Position numbers and translations under genes: made by a program | Shown here: positions 1 through 7,446 of the stretch, piece after piece | Layout of the letters: every line of letters begins with the position of its first letter | Position numbering within the stretch: position 1 is the first letter of the stretch | The notes under the pieces: model-generated | What the model was told of the DNA's origin: nothing | Seen by the model: the letters and a program-made list of their open reading frames with translations, nothing else | Databases searched by the model: none | Source of the DNA: an uncultured Clostridia bacterium | Lineage (GTDB): Bacteria; Bacillota; Clostridia; Lachnospirales; Bianqueaceae | Length of the DNA: 11,918 nucleotides | Assembly: GCA_947570515.1 (NCBI GenBank) | Contig: CANOUM010000038.1 | Location: 1 to 11,918, forward strand | Direction of reading: 5' to 3'

Positions 1-1599
1 GTCATCGCCCTCATCATCGTCGGTATTGCGCTATTAGCCGTTCTATGCCGCTATGCCAATAACCTGATGAACTCCAAGGGCTCTGAAATGCTCATGCAGT
101 CCATGAGAGAACAGCTCTTTGCTCACATTCAGAAACTGCCCTTTTCATGGCATATGAACAATCAGACCGGCGACATCATCCAGCGCTGTACCTCTGATGT
201 AGAGCGTGTCAAAATCTTTGTTGCCGAACAGCTCATATCCATCATCCGGATTGTCATTCTGATGGCACTTTCACTCTTCTTTATGTTCTCTATGGATGTT
301 CGCCTGTCCGTCATTGCCGTTGTCAGCATTCCGATCATCGTCGGCTATTCTGCCTTCTTCCATTCCAAAATCGGAAATCACTTTCTCGAATGTGACGAAA
401 ACGAAGGAATTTTATCCACGATTGCTCAGGAAAACCTGACCGGTGTGCGCGTCGTGCATGCCTTCGGCCGTGAAAAATTTGAAAAAGATCGTTTTGAAAA
501 GCAGAATCATTATTATACCAATTTATGGGTTTCTCTGATGAAGCTTATGTCCGCTTTCTGGGGTGCCGGCGATCTGATCTCCGGACTGCAGGTTATGCTG
601 ATTCTGGTGCTTGGCTCCGTTTTCTGCGTGCAGGGCACGCTCAGCACAGGCGAGTTTATTGCCTTTCTATCGTATAATTCCATGCTCATCTGGCCGGTAC
701 GCCAGCTGGGACGTGTGATCTCCGAGATGAGTAAAGCAGGCGTTTCGGTCGAACGTATCATGTATATTATGAACTCACCGGCTGAGGAAGATAAGCCCAC
801 TGCCGGAACGCCCGATATGCACGGCGATATCGTATTCGACCATGTTAGCTTTGGCTATGATCCAAACGTCAAAATTATCGATGATGTGAGCTTCTCTATC
901 CCGCAGGGCACTACCTTTGGTATTTTAGGCTCTACAGGATCCGGTAAATCCACTTTAATGCACCTGCTGAACCGTCTTTACGAGTTGCCTGAAAACAGCG
1001 GGACCATTACGGTTGGCGGTGTGAATATTAGCGATATTCAGGCAAAACATCTGCGTAAAAATATTGGTATGGTGCTGCAGGAGCCTTTCCTGTTTTCCCG
1101 TACAATTGCTGAAAACATTGGTATCACCCACCGTGATATGTCCATGGAGGAAATTCACCGTGCAGCCCAGATCGCCTGTGTTGATGATGCCATCGAAGAA
1201 TTTACCAACGGATATGATACTATCGTCGGAGAACGCGGTGTCACATTATCCGGCGGTCAGAAGCAGCGTACGGCTATCGCACGTATGCTCACGCAAAAGG
1301 CGCCTATCATGGTATTTGATGACTCCTTATCCGCTGTCGATTCTGAAACGGATGCTAAAATCCGTCAGGCACTGCGCAGCAACCTGGGCGATTCGACTGT
1401 GATCTTAATTTCTCATCGTGTAACTACTCTGATGCAGGCAGAATGCATTATGGTCATGGATCAAGGCCGCATTGCCGAAATGGGCTCTCATCAGGAGCTC
1501 ATGGAGAAAAACGGCATCTATCGCCATATCTATGATATGCAAATGCAGATCGATGAAGCCGTTTTGGCCTCTTCTGCCGCACCTAACAAGGAGGTGTAA
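1..1599 (+). CDS. Heterodimeric multidrug-type ABC exporter half-transporter, subunit 1 (5' truncated by window edge)
   Basis: The frame is open from base 1, so the gene begins before the window. The 532 visible residues lack perhaps the first 40-60 of a normal fused half-transporter. Internal Met codons such as the one at 67 are not the start. The order is a transmembrane domain (visible residues about 1-235), then a nucleotide-binding domain: Walker A GSTGSGKST (310-318), Q-loop in MVLQEPFLF, signature LSGGQ (416-420), Walker B IMVFD ending at D440, and H-loop His472. The residue after the Walker B Asp is D441, where the catalytic Glu normally sits. A canonical signature with a substituted Glu is the pattern of the degenerate-site subunit in heterodimeric exporters (BmrC/BmrD and TM287/288 type). 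It should pair with the next gene, 4 nt downstream, to export lipids, drugs or peptides across the cytoplasmic membrane. Substrate unknown. Confidence 0.93.
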   Translation, partial: VIALIIVGIALLAVLCRYANNLMNSKGSEMLMQSMREQLFAHIQKLPFSWHMNNQTGDIIQRCTSDVERVKIFVAEQLISIIRIVILMALSLFFMFSMDVRLSVIAVVSIPIIVGYSAFFHSKIGNHFLECDENEGILSTIAQENLTGVRVVHAFGREKFEKDRFEKQNHYYTNLWVSLMKLMSAFWGAGDLISGLQVMLILVLGSVFCVQGTLSTGEFIAFLSYNSMLIWPVRQLGRVISEMSKAGVSVERIMYIMNSPAEEDKPTAGTPDMHGDIVFDHVSFGYDPNVKIIDDVSFSIPQGTTFGILGSTGSGKSTLMHLLNRLYELPENSGTITVGGVNISDIQAKHLRKNIGMVLQEPFLFSRTIAENIGITHRDMSMEEIHRAAQIACVDDAIEEFTNGYDTIVGERGVTLSGGQKQRTAIARMLTQKAPIMVFDDSLSAVDSETDAKIRQALRSNLGDSTVILISHRVTTLMQAECIMVMDQGRIAEMGSHQELMEKNGIYRHIYDMQMQIDEAVLASSAAPNKEV

Positions 1600-1603
1600 A
1601 TTT

Positions 1604-3424
1604 ATGAAAGAAAAACAGAAACAAGAGTATGTCTCCTTACCCTATTTTGGCATTAACAAGCTATTCCCTTACTTAAAGCCTTACCGCTATATTATTATCA
1701 GTATGATACTGCTCTGTCTACTAGCTGGTATTATTGACATTATCATCCCGCTGTTCCAGCGCTACTCCCTCAACCATTTCATTGCACTGGGTACGCTAGA
1801 CAGCTTGCCTGGTTTTATCATCGCCTATGTGCTCATTCTTCTGATTCAGGTGGCAGGCAATACCGTCTCCAGCTATCAGGCGGGACAGATCGAAATGTAC
1901 GTTTCGCGCGATATGCGCCGCGAGAGCTTTAATCATCTGCAGACGCTGTCCTTCTCTTATTTCAATCAGAACAGCGTAGGCTATATCCATGCCCGTGTCA
2001 TGAGCGATACCTCCCGTATCGGCGGTCTGGTATCCTGGAGTCTGATGGATGGTGTATGGAATCTCTCCTACATCATCGGCGCCATTGTCGTGATGCTTTC
2101 GATCAATGTTAAGCTGGCCCTTATGGTGCTGGTCATCGTCCCTCTTACCGCCTTGGCGGCGGCCTTTTTCCAAAAAAGACTGGTCGCTCTGAACCGCAAA
2201 ATCCGTGAAATCAATTCTCGGATTACCGGTAATTTTAACGAAGGGATTACAGGCGCTAAAACTACCAAAACACTGGTTGTAGAGAGCAAAATGGAGGATG
2301 GCTTTAATCAGACCAGCCGTGAAATGACGCACACTTCCGTGCATGCTGCGAGATTCCGTGCTCTGTTTAGTACTATGATTTCCTTTTCATCTTTCCTGGC
2401 TCTGGCTCTCGTGCTGTGGCGCGGCGGCATCATCACCATGGAGGGTGTAATGGAACTGGGTACGCTTTCGGTATTCATGTCTTATGCACTGAACCTGATG
2501 GAGCCGATTCAGTGGATCGTGCGAGCGATTTCTGATTTGATTACCGTGCAGGTAAACGTAGAACGCTTCACCCGTCTGATGGAGACCGATTCGGATGTGG
2601 CTGACTCGCCCGAGGTGCTGGAAAAATATGGCGACAGTTTCGAGCCGAAGCGGGAAAACTGGGAACCCTTGCATGGCGATATTGAATTTAAGGATGTTTC
2701 GTTCAAATATCCGGACGGCGATGAGTATGTGCTGGAGCATTTCAACCTGAAGGTACCGCAGGGCACCAATGTGGCCATCGTCGGTGAGACCGGCGCCGGC
2801 AAGTCCACTCTGGTCAATCTGGTGTGCCGCTTCTTCGAGCCCACCTCCGGCCAGATTCTGATCGACGGCCGCGACGCCCGCGAGCGTTCACAGCTATGGC
2901 TGCACAGCAACATCGGCTATGTACTGCAATCGCCGCATCTGTTCTCTGGTACTGTAAAAGAAAACCTCCTCTATGGCCGTCCTGATGCGACCATGGAAGA
3001 GATCGAGGCCGCTGTGAAGAGCGTGTCTGCCGAGGGCGTAATCGCCCGCATGGAAAACGGGTACGACAGCAACGTGGGAGAAGGCGGTGATCTTCTCTCC
3101 ACAGGAGAAAAGCAGCTGCTGTCATTCGCACGGGCCATTTTGGCTGATCCGCGGATTTTCGTACTTGATGAGGCCACCTCGTCCATCGATACGGTGACGG
3201 AGAAACTGATTCAGGATGCGATCGAGCATCTGATGAAGGGCCGTACCTCTTTCGTGATTGCTCATCGTCTTTCTACGATTCGTCAGGCAGATGTGATCCT
3301 TGTTGTAAAAGATGGTAAAATCATTGAGTCCGGCAAGCATGAGGATCTGCTCCGTGCCCATGGATATTACTATAATCTCTATACACGGCAGTTCCAGGAA
3401 GAAAGCTTAAATAGTTTGGCATAA
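1604..3424 (+). CDS. Heterodimeric multidrug-type ABC exporter half-transporter, subunit 2
   Basis: This 606-residue protein has the usual length of a fused membrane plus ATPase half-transporter. The frame is open upstream to an ATG at 1472, inside the previous gene. I chose ATG 1604 because AAGGAGGTG (1588-1596) lies 7 nt before it and runs into the stop codon of subunit 1. Six membrane helices fall within about residues 20-325. The ATPase domain has Walker A GETGAGKST (394-402), Q-loop in YVLQSPHLF, Walker B VLD-E with D522 and catalytic E523, and H-loop His554. Its signature is LSTGE (498-502) instead of LSGGQ. Intact catalytic Glu plus a divergent signature complements subunit 1: one composite ATP site is canonical and the other is degenerate. 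The 4-nt gap and shared ribosome binding site layout imply one operon and stoichiometric expression. Substrate cannot be read from sequence. Confidence 0.95.
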   Translation: MKEKQKQEYVSLPYFGINKLFPYLKPYRYIIISMILLCLLAGIIDIIIPLFQRYSLNHFIALGTLDSLPGFIIAYVLILLIQVAGNTVSSYQAGQIEMYVSRDMRRESFNHLQTLSFSYFNQNSVGYIHARVMSDTSRIGGLVSWSLMDGVWNLSYIIGAIVVMLSINVKLALMVLVIVPLTALAAAFFQKRLVALNRKIREINSRITGNFNEGITGAKTTKTLVVESKMEDGFNQTSREMTHTSVHAARFRALFSTMISFSSFLALALVLWRGGIITMEGVMELGTLSVFMSYALNLMEPIQWIVRAISDLITVQVNVERFTRLMETDSDVADSPEVLEKYGDSFEPKRENWEPLHGDIEFKDVSFKYPDGDEYVLEHFNLKVPQGTNVAIVGETGAGKSTLVNLVCRFFEPTSGQILIDGRDARERSQLWLHSNIGYVLQSPHLFSGTVKENLLYGRPDATMEEIEAAVKSVSAEGVIARMENGYDSNVGEGGDLLSTGEKQLLSFARAILADPRIFVLDEATSSIDTVTEKLIQDAIEHLMKGRTSFVIAHRLSTIRQADVILVVKDGKIIESGKHEDLLRAHGYYYNLYTRQFQEESLNSLA

Positions 3425-3427
3425 TTA

Positions 3428-3463
3428 AAGAGCCGCTCTCGTTACCTTACGAGAGCGGCTCTT
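3428..3463. terminator. Bidirectional hairpin between convergent operons
   Basis: Arms 3428-3442 and 3449-3463 pair perfectly over 15 bp (core AGAGCCGCTCTCG) around a 6-nt loop. The hairpin starts 4 nt after the stop of the exporter gene and lies 25 nt past the stop of the ATPase gene coming the other way. The T-tract is weak on both sides: CTTACTG after it on +, TTTAATTA on -. Its position between two converging operons argues for a shared terminator. Confidence 0.8.
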
Positions 3464-3487
3464 ACTGTAAGCAAGCCTCAAAAAGCC

Positions 3488-4144
3488 TCACCTATTAATT
3501 TCTTCCTCAATTCTGGCAATAATCGTTCCATTGTCCAGTTCTACCACCGTATCGCACAGCATATGGATATCCTCGTTGCTATGACTTGCCAGCAGAATCG
3601 TCTTTCCCTGCTCCCGCAGCTCTGCAAAAAGAGCGCGCATATCCTCTACGCCCCGGTTATCAAGCCCATTCATGGGCTCATCGAGCAGTAATAGGTCCGG
3701 ATCCTTTATGATGGCTTGCGCAATCCCAAGGCGTTGGCGCATCCCAAGCGAATATTTGCGCACTGGCTTTTTGCTTTGCGAATCTAGTCCGACCGTACGC
3801 ATGGCACGTTCTGCTATACTTTTATCGTATTTACCGCTAAGTGCAGCCAAATAGCATAGATTTTTTATTCCGCTTTTCCCACCGATAAATCCAGGCGTTT
3901 CAATGATGATGCCCATATTGTCCTGCGCCTTTGCAGGCTTTACCTTCTTGCCATTCACCAGCACCTCGCCGCTGGTCGGAGTCATAAAACCGCAGATGCA
4001 TTTAAGCAGCACCGTCTTGCCGGAGCCGTTACGCCCTATGACGCCGTGTATCTTTCCCCGCTCAAACTGCAGGCTGACACAGTCAAGCGCTTTGGTCTCC
4101 CGGAATACTTTTGTGACGTTTTTAACTTCAATGATGTTATCCAT
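3488..4144 (-). CDS. ABC transporter ATP-binding protein with E-loop (LanF/BcrA-like)
   Basis: A stand-alone ABC ATPase of 218 residues, without a membrane domain, that should power the two permeases encoded just upstream. Counting from ATG 4144: Walker A GRNGSGKT (37-44), signature YSLGMRQR (131-138), Walker B LLLLDEP (D155, E156), D-loop NGLD (159-162), H-loop His188. The Q-loop position reads MGIIIETPGF, so Glu82 replaces the usual Gln. A Glu here is a known mark of lantibiotic-immunity (LanF) and bacitracin-type (BcrA) ATPases. An in-frame ATG at 4150 directly abuts the AGGAG at 4155-4151, while ATG 4144 sits 6 nt from it; I therefore prefer 4144. The ribosome binding site overlaps the TGA of the permease gene. 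It is the last gene of the operon. Substrate is inferred only by family resemblance. Confidence 0.92.
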   Translation of the reverse strand: MDNIIEVKNVTKVFRETKALDCVSLQFERGKIHGVIGRNGSGKTVLLKCICGFMTPTSGEVLVNGKKVKPAKAQDNMGIIIETPGFIGGKSGIKNLCYLAALSGKYDKSIAERAMRTVGLDSQSKKPVRKYSLGMRQRLGIAQAIIKDPDLLLLDEPMNGLDNRGVEDMRALFAELREQGKTILLASHSNEDIHMLCDTVVELDNGTIIARIEEEINR

Positions 4145-4154
4145 ATCCATCTCC

Positions 4155-5018
4155 TCACTCCAAATCGCGTCTGCAAAACCGCCATACCACTGCTGCTCCC
4201 ATTCCCGCGATTCCGATTATCCACACGGAAAAAGCATAGGTTGGGGAGGGGCTGATACCGCTGTAATACCAGTCTAAAGTATGAAAGCCAGCCCATGTCA
4301 ACGGTGAGATAAATGATAACCAGCGCCCAAATGTCACCATGCCCAAAGAGGTCGTGAGCAACGTCATACACACAAAAATACCAGCTGCAAATATCCCCGC
4401 CATCTGACTGATATATACCCGGAAAAAGCAGATCAGAATCCCTGTAAAAACAGCAGAAAGCCAGATACACCCAAAGCTCATCAGCGCTGCCTCTACAGGT
4501 GAAAACACCGCCAAAATCTCCGGTGCAACGAGTATGGAAAGACTTACGCCTGTCTGATCCTGAACCTGTGCCGAGGATTCAGCCAGCGTGTGCAGTAACA
4601 CGCCCCAATCGCCATCCCAATCGATTGCCGGCAGAGTAAACACAATGGACAAGAGCCACAGCAATGCTGCATAAAGAAAGCTCAGGCTGAACACACACCA
4701 AATCTGCCCCAGTATATAAGCACGCCTTCCGCAGCGATTTATCATTAGGCTGGCGTAGCCATCTACTTCCCCAACATCGGAAAACAACAGCAGATACAGT
4801 CCGCTGTTTACCAACAGCATAGTCGGAAACGATAAAAAAAACGGAAAAGTCCAGGGAGTTACCGGCACCTGATAAAACCTTGATATTTCACAAAGAGGGC
4901 TGTAATTGTAGTAGCTGAACACCACAAGGATGACTATCACCAGCCATAATTTCGGGTTGCCCAGCTCCCGCCATAGGAGAACCCTTCCACAGTGAAAGCT
5001 GCTTTTTATCTCATCCAT
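4155..5018 (-). CDS. ABC-2-type permease subunit, six-helix (second permease of operon)
   Basis: A 287-residue membrane protein with a short cytoplasmic N-terminus and about six hydrophobic segments, near residues 24-40, 55-80, 100-130, 178-203, 208-230 and 262-280. It ends in the basic tail RFCRRDLE. The segment INRCGRRAYILGQ between helices 2 and 3 resembles the cytoplasmic R-x-G-R/Y pattern of ABC-2 permeases, and the neighbouring permease has a related stretch at the same place. The two are therefore probably paralogues forming a heterodimer. Start at 5018: AGGAGG (5031-5026) lies 7 nt upstream. The gene overlaps the end of the upstream permease by 8 nt, and its own stop overlaps the ribosome binding site of the ATPase gene, so all three should be translated together. 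I infer an exporter or extracellular-drug removal role; it has no assignable gene name. Confidence 0.85.
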   Translation of the reverse strand: MDEIKSSFHCGRVLLWRELGNPKLWLVIVILVVFSYYNYSPLCEISRFYQVPVTPWTFPFFLSFPTMLLVNSGLYLLLFSDVGEVDGYASLMINRCGRRAYILGQIWCVFSLSFLYAALLWLLSIVFTLPAIDWDGDWGVLLHTLAESSAQVQDQTGVSLSILVAPEILAVFSPVEAALMSFGCIWLSAVFTGILICFFRVYISQMAGIFAAGIFVCMTLLTTSLGMVTFGRWLSFISPLTWAGFHTLDWYYSGISPSPTYAFSVWIIGIAGMGAAVVWRFCRRDLE

Positions 5019-5775
5019 GTTCCATCCTCCTTTTCACCGCAAGACTTCCGGCTACGCACATCAATCCGCAAAACCCGGCAGTCAGCAAAAATTTGTCAAA
5101 TAGAGTCTGCCATGGTGCACCTGTGTAATGAGTAAACATAACCCAGTTATGAGGATGCCAGATGGAGGTCGGCGAAATTAGGTTCGTGGGCAATATGCGA
5201 GTAACCGTCAGATGGATGGCAAGAGGTGCCGCCACCGCTACAAAGCGATTTGGAACCAAAATACTCATGAACATGCCCAGTGCAGCGGTCAAAGCGCCGG
5301 ACAGAGCCATATGCAGAATATAGCCAAACCAGCCCAAAAAGATATGCCCCTGCACAAAGAGCATTTCATAATCACAGCTGCTACACGAAAGAAACCAAGG
5401 CATAAAAGAACCGTTTACCAGTACAAAGAGTATCAGCCCTAGACCCACCGTAAGACAGCCTGAAAGAGCGCAAACCAAAAGCTTGGCAGTGGTATAAACA
5501 CAGACTCCCTGACGCAGCGCCCAATAGGGAACGGCATGACTGTCCCAGTCCCTCATAAGACTCATGGCAAAAGGCAAGGTAGGGAGCACGAACAGAGTCA
5601 TATGAGGGAATCCAGAGGAAGTCACCAATCCCCAGACCGTGTTGATCGATCCCCATTGGGCGATCATGCCCGCCGCCCCCAGTTCCATGACCATGGCAAC
5701 TAAAACTCCGCACAGAAGCAAAGGCCATGAAAGCGCCTGACGCAGCTGCACAGCAAAAGCCCGAACGAACCTCAT
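5011..5775 (-). CDS. ABC-2-type permease subunit, six-helix (first permease of operon)
   Basis: A 254-residue integral membrane protein with hydrophobic segments near residues 15-38, 54-72, 92-118, 143-172, 174-192 and 225-245, the six-helix layout and length typical of LanE/LanG and BcrB-like permeases. The RDWDSHAVPYWALRQ segment after helix 2 occupies the same place as the related basic loop in the partner permease. A CSSC pair lies in the predicted outer loop between helices 3 and 4. The start at 5775 overlaps the stop of the lipoprotein gene by 4 nt (ATGA), a classic translational-coupling arrangement, with a GAGGGAG about 11 nt upstream. I infer that it forms a heterodimeric channel with the next permease, driven by the E-loop ATPase. 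Family membership rests on topology and context rather than on a diagnostic motif. Confidence 0.82.
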   Translation of the reverse strand: MRFVRAFAVQLRQALSWPLLLCGVLVAMVMELGAAGMIAQWGSINTVWGLVTSSGFPHMTLFVLPTLPFAMSLMRDWDSHAVPYWALRQGVCVYTTAKLLVCALSGCLTVGLGLILFVLVNGSFMPWFLSCSSCDYEMLFVQGHIFLGWFGYILHMALSGALTAALGMFMSILVPNRFVAVAAPLAIHLTVTRILPTNLISPTSIWHPHNWVMFTHYTGAPWQTLFDKFLLTAGFCGLMCVAGSLAVKRRMEHG

Positions 5776-6902
5776 CGCATATCCGTCTCCCTCTCTAAGA
5801 TTACGCCACTGTATGCGGAGACCGCCGTTACCGCATACTCATTAACGTCAACATCTCCGTTGTCTATATCTTCTGCCCGAATCAACGTGGAAGTGGTTAT
5901 AATCCACGCAGGGCGGGCATACATGCCGTCGCGGTCCACGTTTATTACATAATTAAGCTCAATATCCAGGATATCCGTATCGGTAAAATGGATGGCCTTG
6001 CTGTACTCATCCACATAGACATCCAAGGCTTCCTGCGGAGAAATGATAGATTCTTTAGACACAGCATCACCAATTACGCATATGTCAGAAGCCCAAAAAT
6101 CAATCAGTCCGCTCCTGTCCATAATTGCAGTGATTTCCTGAACCCCTATTTCACCAATGGCCTGCCGTTGCCAAATGGTATTGCAAAAAGGAATACCGTC
6201 TTTGACTTGGCGAAAGGCAAAGTAGTAGTATTCGTCATCTATATTGGGAGTATATTCAAATGATTCATAACCGGCAGCCTTTGCCGCCTGATTATAGACC
6301 TCCAGATTTTTGTTCATCAGGTACAGGGAATGAGCCTCACCTGAAAGCAGCTCATATTCCGGGAAATTCACAGCGGTCAGCTTACTCTCCAATTCCCGAA
6401 GAGCGTCTTCATAAGTCATGAAGTCCAGATTTTCAGCAGAAGCAGGTTCCATGCTCTCATTGCCCATGATCAACGGCGTATAGTCCATACGCACAAATTC
6501 CTGGGGACGCCTCTTTCTCAAGCTGCAAAGCAAGGCATCCGACCGCAGGTTGTCTTCTGACGTTTCATAGCTGCTGTAGGAAAAACCGCCTTTTAACACA
6601 TCGGAATATATATTTATATACTCCCGTTTGCCGGCAGTCTCATAGTAATACTGGGGCCCCTGTGCATAATCCTCATGACAGCCCTGAGGCTCATGGTGCA
6701 TCCAAGTGCCAACCGTCACCTGCTCGTCCGGGATATAATAGTCCACCTTATAAGAAGCGACTTCGCTGGCATATTCATTTGGAATCTCCGCGGCTAGATG
6801 TAGGGTTTTCGGAATTTCCTGTGGGGCGTTATTCTTGCAGGACGAGCACAACAAAAAGGCGCCAAGACTCAGCAACAATACGGAAACAATATGGCATTTC
6901 AT
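5772..6902 (-). CDS. Putative surface lipoprotein, first gene of the ABC operon
   Basis: A 376-residue protein whose N-terminus is a lipoprotein-type signal: MKCHI, a hydrophobic stretch, then Cys19 and Cys22 in LLCSSCKNN. Cys22 is the likelier lipidated residue (small Ser at -1, charged and polar residues after); Cys19 is possible. The rest is hydrophilic and acidic with many Tyr, so the mature part should sit outside the membrane. The C-terminal third (YARPAWIITTS ... VSAYSGVIL) recalls the strand-rich ends of uncharacterised Firmicutes lipoproteins found next to ABC-2 permeases; I do not recognise a named domain with certainty. The start at 6902 is supported by AAAGGTGG (6917-6910), 7 nt away. 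It is the promoter-proximal gene. By analogy with LanI or binding lipoproteins it could capture or block a substrate for the transporter, but that is inference. Confidence 0.85.
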   Translation of the reverse strand: MKCHIVSVLLLSLGAFLLCSSCKNNAPQEIPKTLHLAAEIPNEYASEVASYKVDYYIPDEQVTVGTWMHHEPQGCHEDYAQGPQYYYETAGKREYINIYSDVLKGGFSYSSYETSEDNLRSDALLCSLRKRRPQEFVRMDYTPLIMGNESMEPASAENLDFMTYEDALRELESKLTAVNFPEYELLSGEAHSLYLMNKNLEVYNQAAKAAGYESFEYTPNIDDEYYYFAFRQVKDGIPFCNTIWQRQAIGEIGVQEITAIMDRSGLIDFWASDICVIGDAVSKESIISPQEALDVYVDEYSKAIHFTDTDILDIELNYVINVDRDGMYARPAWIITTSTLIRAEDIDNGDVDVNEYAVTAVSAYSGVILERETDMR

Positions 6903-6943
6903 AATGATTCCACCTTTCTGACCAGAAGATATATGTTGAATTT

Positions 6944-6972
6944 ATTATATTTCATTGACTATTATATGTCAA
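6944..6972 (-). promoter_or_regulatory. Consensus sigma-A promoter of the lipoprotein/ABC operon
   Basis: On the - strand, TTGACA (6972-6967) is followed by exactly 17 nt and then TATAAT (6949-6944), matching both consensus hexamers at every base. Transcription should start near 6937, giving a leader of about 35 nt to the ATG at 6902. Such a strong promoter implies that expression is held down by a repressor, and padR is the divergent neighbour. Confidence 0.88.
6955..6972. promoter_or_regulatory. Candidate PadR operator dyad overlapping the -35 box
   Basis: TTGAC (6955-6959), 8 A/T bases, GTCAA (6968-6972) form a perfect 5-bp inverted repeat covering the -35 hexamer and half of the spacer. 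Its size fits known PadR sites (short half-sites separated by about 8 bp). Part of the right half is forced by the -35 consensus, so the symmetry could be partly coincidental. Two direct copies of TATATGT (6930-6936, 6963-6969), 33 bp apart, flank the -10 and may also matter. Assignment to PadR is inference from position. Confidence 0.4.
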
Positions 6973-7080
6973 GCACGATAATATACTTGTAAATGGGATT
7001 TTTATCCTGGAGGTATTTACTTTCAAGCTGAGGATATGATATGATAAATTGATATAAGGTATAAGGCGAGGTGGTAACTC

Positions 7081-7419
7081 ATGAGAAATGCGGAGATCAC
7101 AAAAAAGATCCCGCTAGAACTGCTGTGCATCCGACTTTTAGAGGAGCGGGACATGTACGGCTATGAGATGGTGCAGGAAATAAAAAAGCGCAGTGATGGC
7201 TTGTTGGAGCTGAACATCACGACGCTGTACTTAGCGCTGAGGCGCCTGGAGGAGCATGAATATGTATCCACCTATTATGCCGATGCGCAGGGAGCAAGGG
7301 AGCGCTCAAGGATATATTATCACCTGGAGGAAAACGCCAAGGAGTATAGGGAAAAACTGGCAGATGAGTATAAACTGGTTGTAACAGGTGTGCAAAATTT
7401 TTTTGACTATGAAGGATAG
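7081..7419 (+). CDS. PadR-family transcriptional regulator
   Basis: A 112-residue winged-helix repressor of the small PadR type. Residues about 10-80 form the winged helix: the PLELLCIRLLEERDMYGYEMVQEI opening, the recognition-helix region NITTLYLALRRLEEHEYV, and the wing ending in SRIYYHLEENAKEY. The C-terminal helix (about 85-108) is the usual short dimerisation helix. The start is set by GAGGTGG (7068-7074), 6 nt before ATG 7081. It lies head-to-head with the lipoprotein/ABC operon across 178 bp and directly precedes the methyltransferase gene. It most likely represses the divergent operon and perhaps itself, with a cationic or hydrophobic drug as possible inducer by analogy with LmrR-type PadR proteins. 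No convincing sigma-A promoter is visible for it: TTACTT-17-TATGAT (7017-7045) is the best weak candidate. Confidence 0.93.
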   Translation: MRNAEITKKIPLELLCIRLLEERDMYGYEMVQEIKKRSDGLLELNITTLYLALRRLEEHEYVSTYYADAQGARERSRIYYHLEENAKEYREKLADEYKLVVTGVQNFFDYEG

Positions 7420-7446
7420 ATGAAATTAGAAAAGGAGAATAAAACC

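Noticed and set aside
1472..1603. 44-codon N-terminal extension of the second exporter subunit from ATG 1472
   Set aside because: It lies wholly inside the preceding gene in another frame and has no ribosome binding site; AAGGAGGTG sits at the right distance from ATG 1604.
1796..2344. 182-codon open frame on the - strand
   Set aside because: It lies antisense within the exporter gene, has a His/Gln-rich composition without domain features, and is a shadow of the real frame.
4036..4470. 144-codon - strand open frame across the ATPase/permease junction
   Set aside because: It overlaps two well-supported genes in another frame and has no ribosome binding site or family motif.
6989..7020. Inverted repeat GTAAAT/ATTTAC with inner GGAT/ATCC upstream of padR
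   Set aside because: The inner and outer arms are out of register (unequal gaps), A/T-rich, and of a size expected by chance; not enough for an operator or terminator call.
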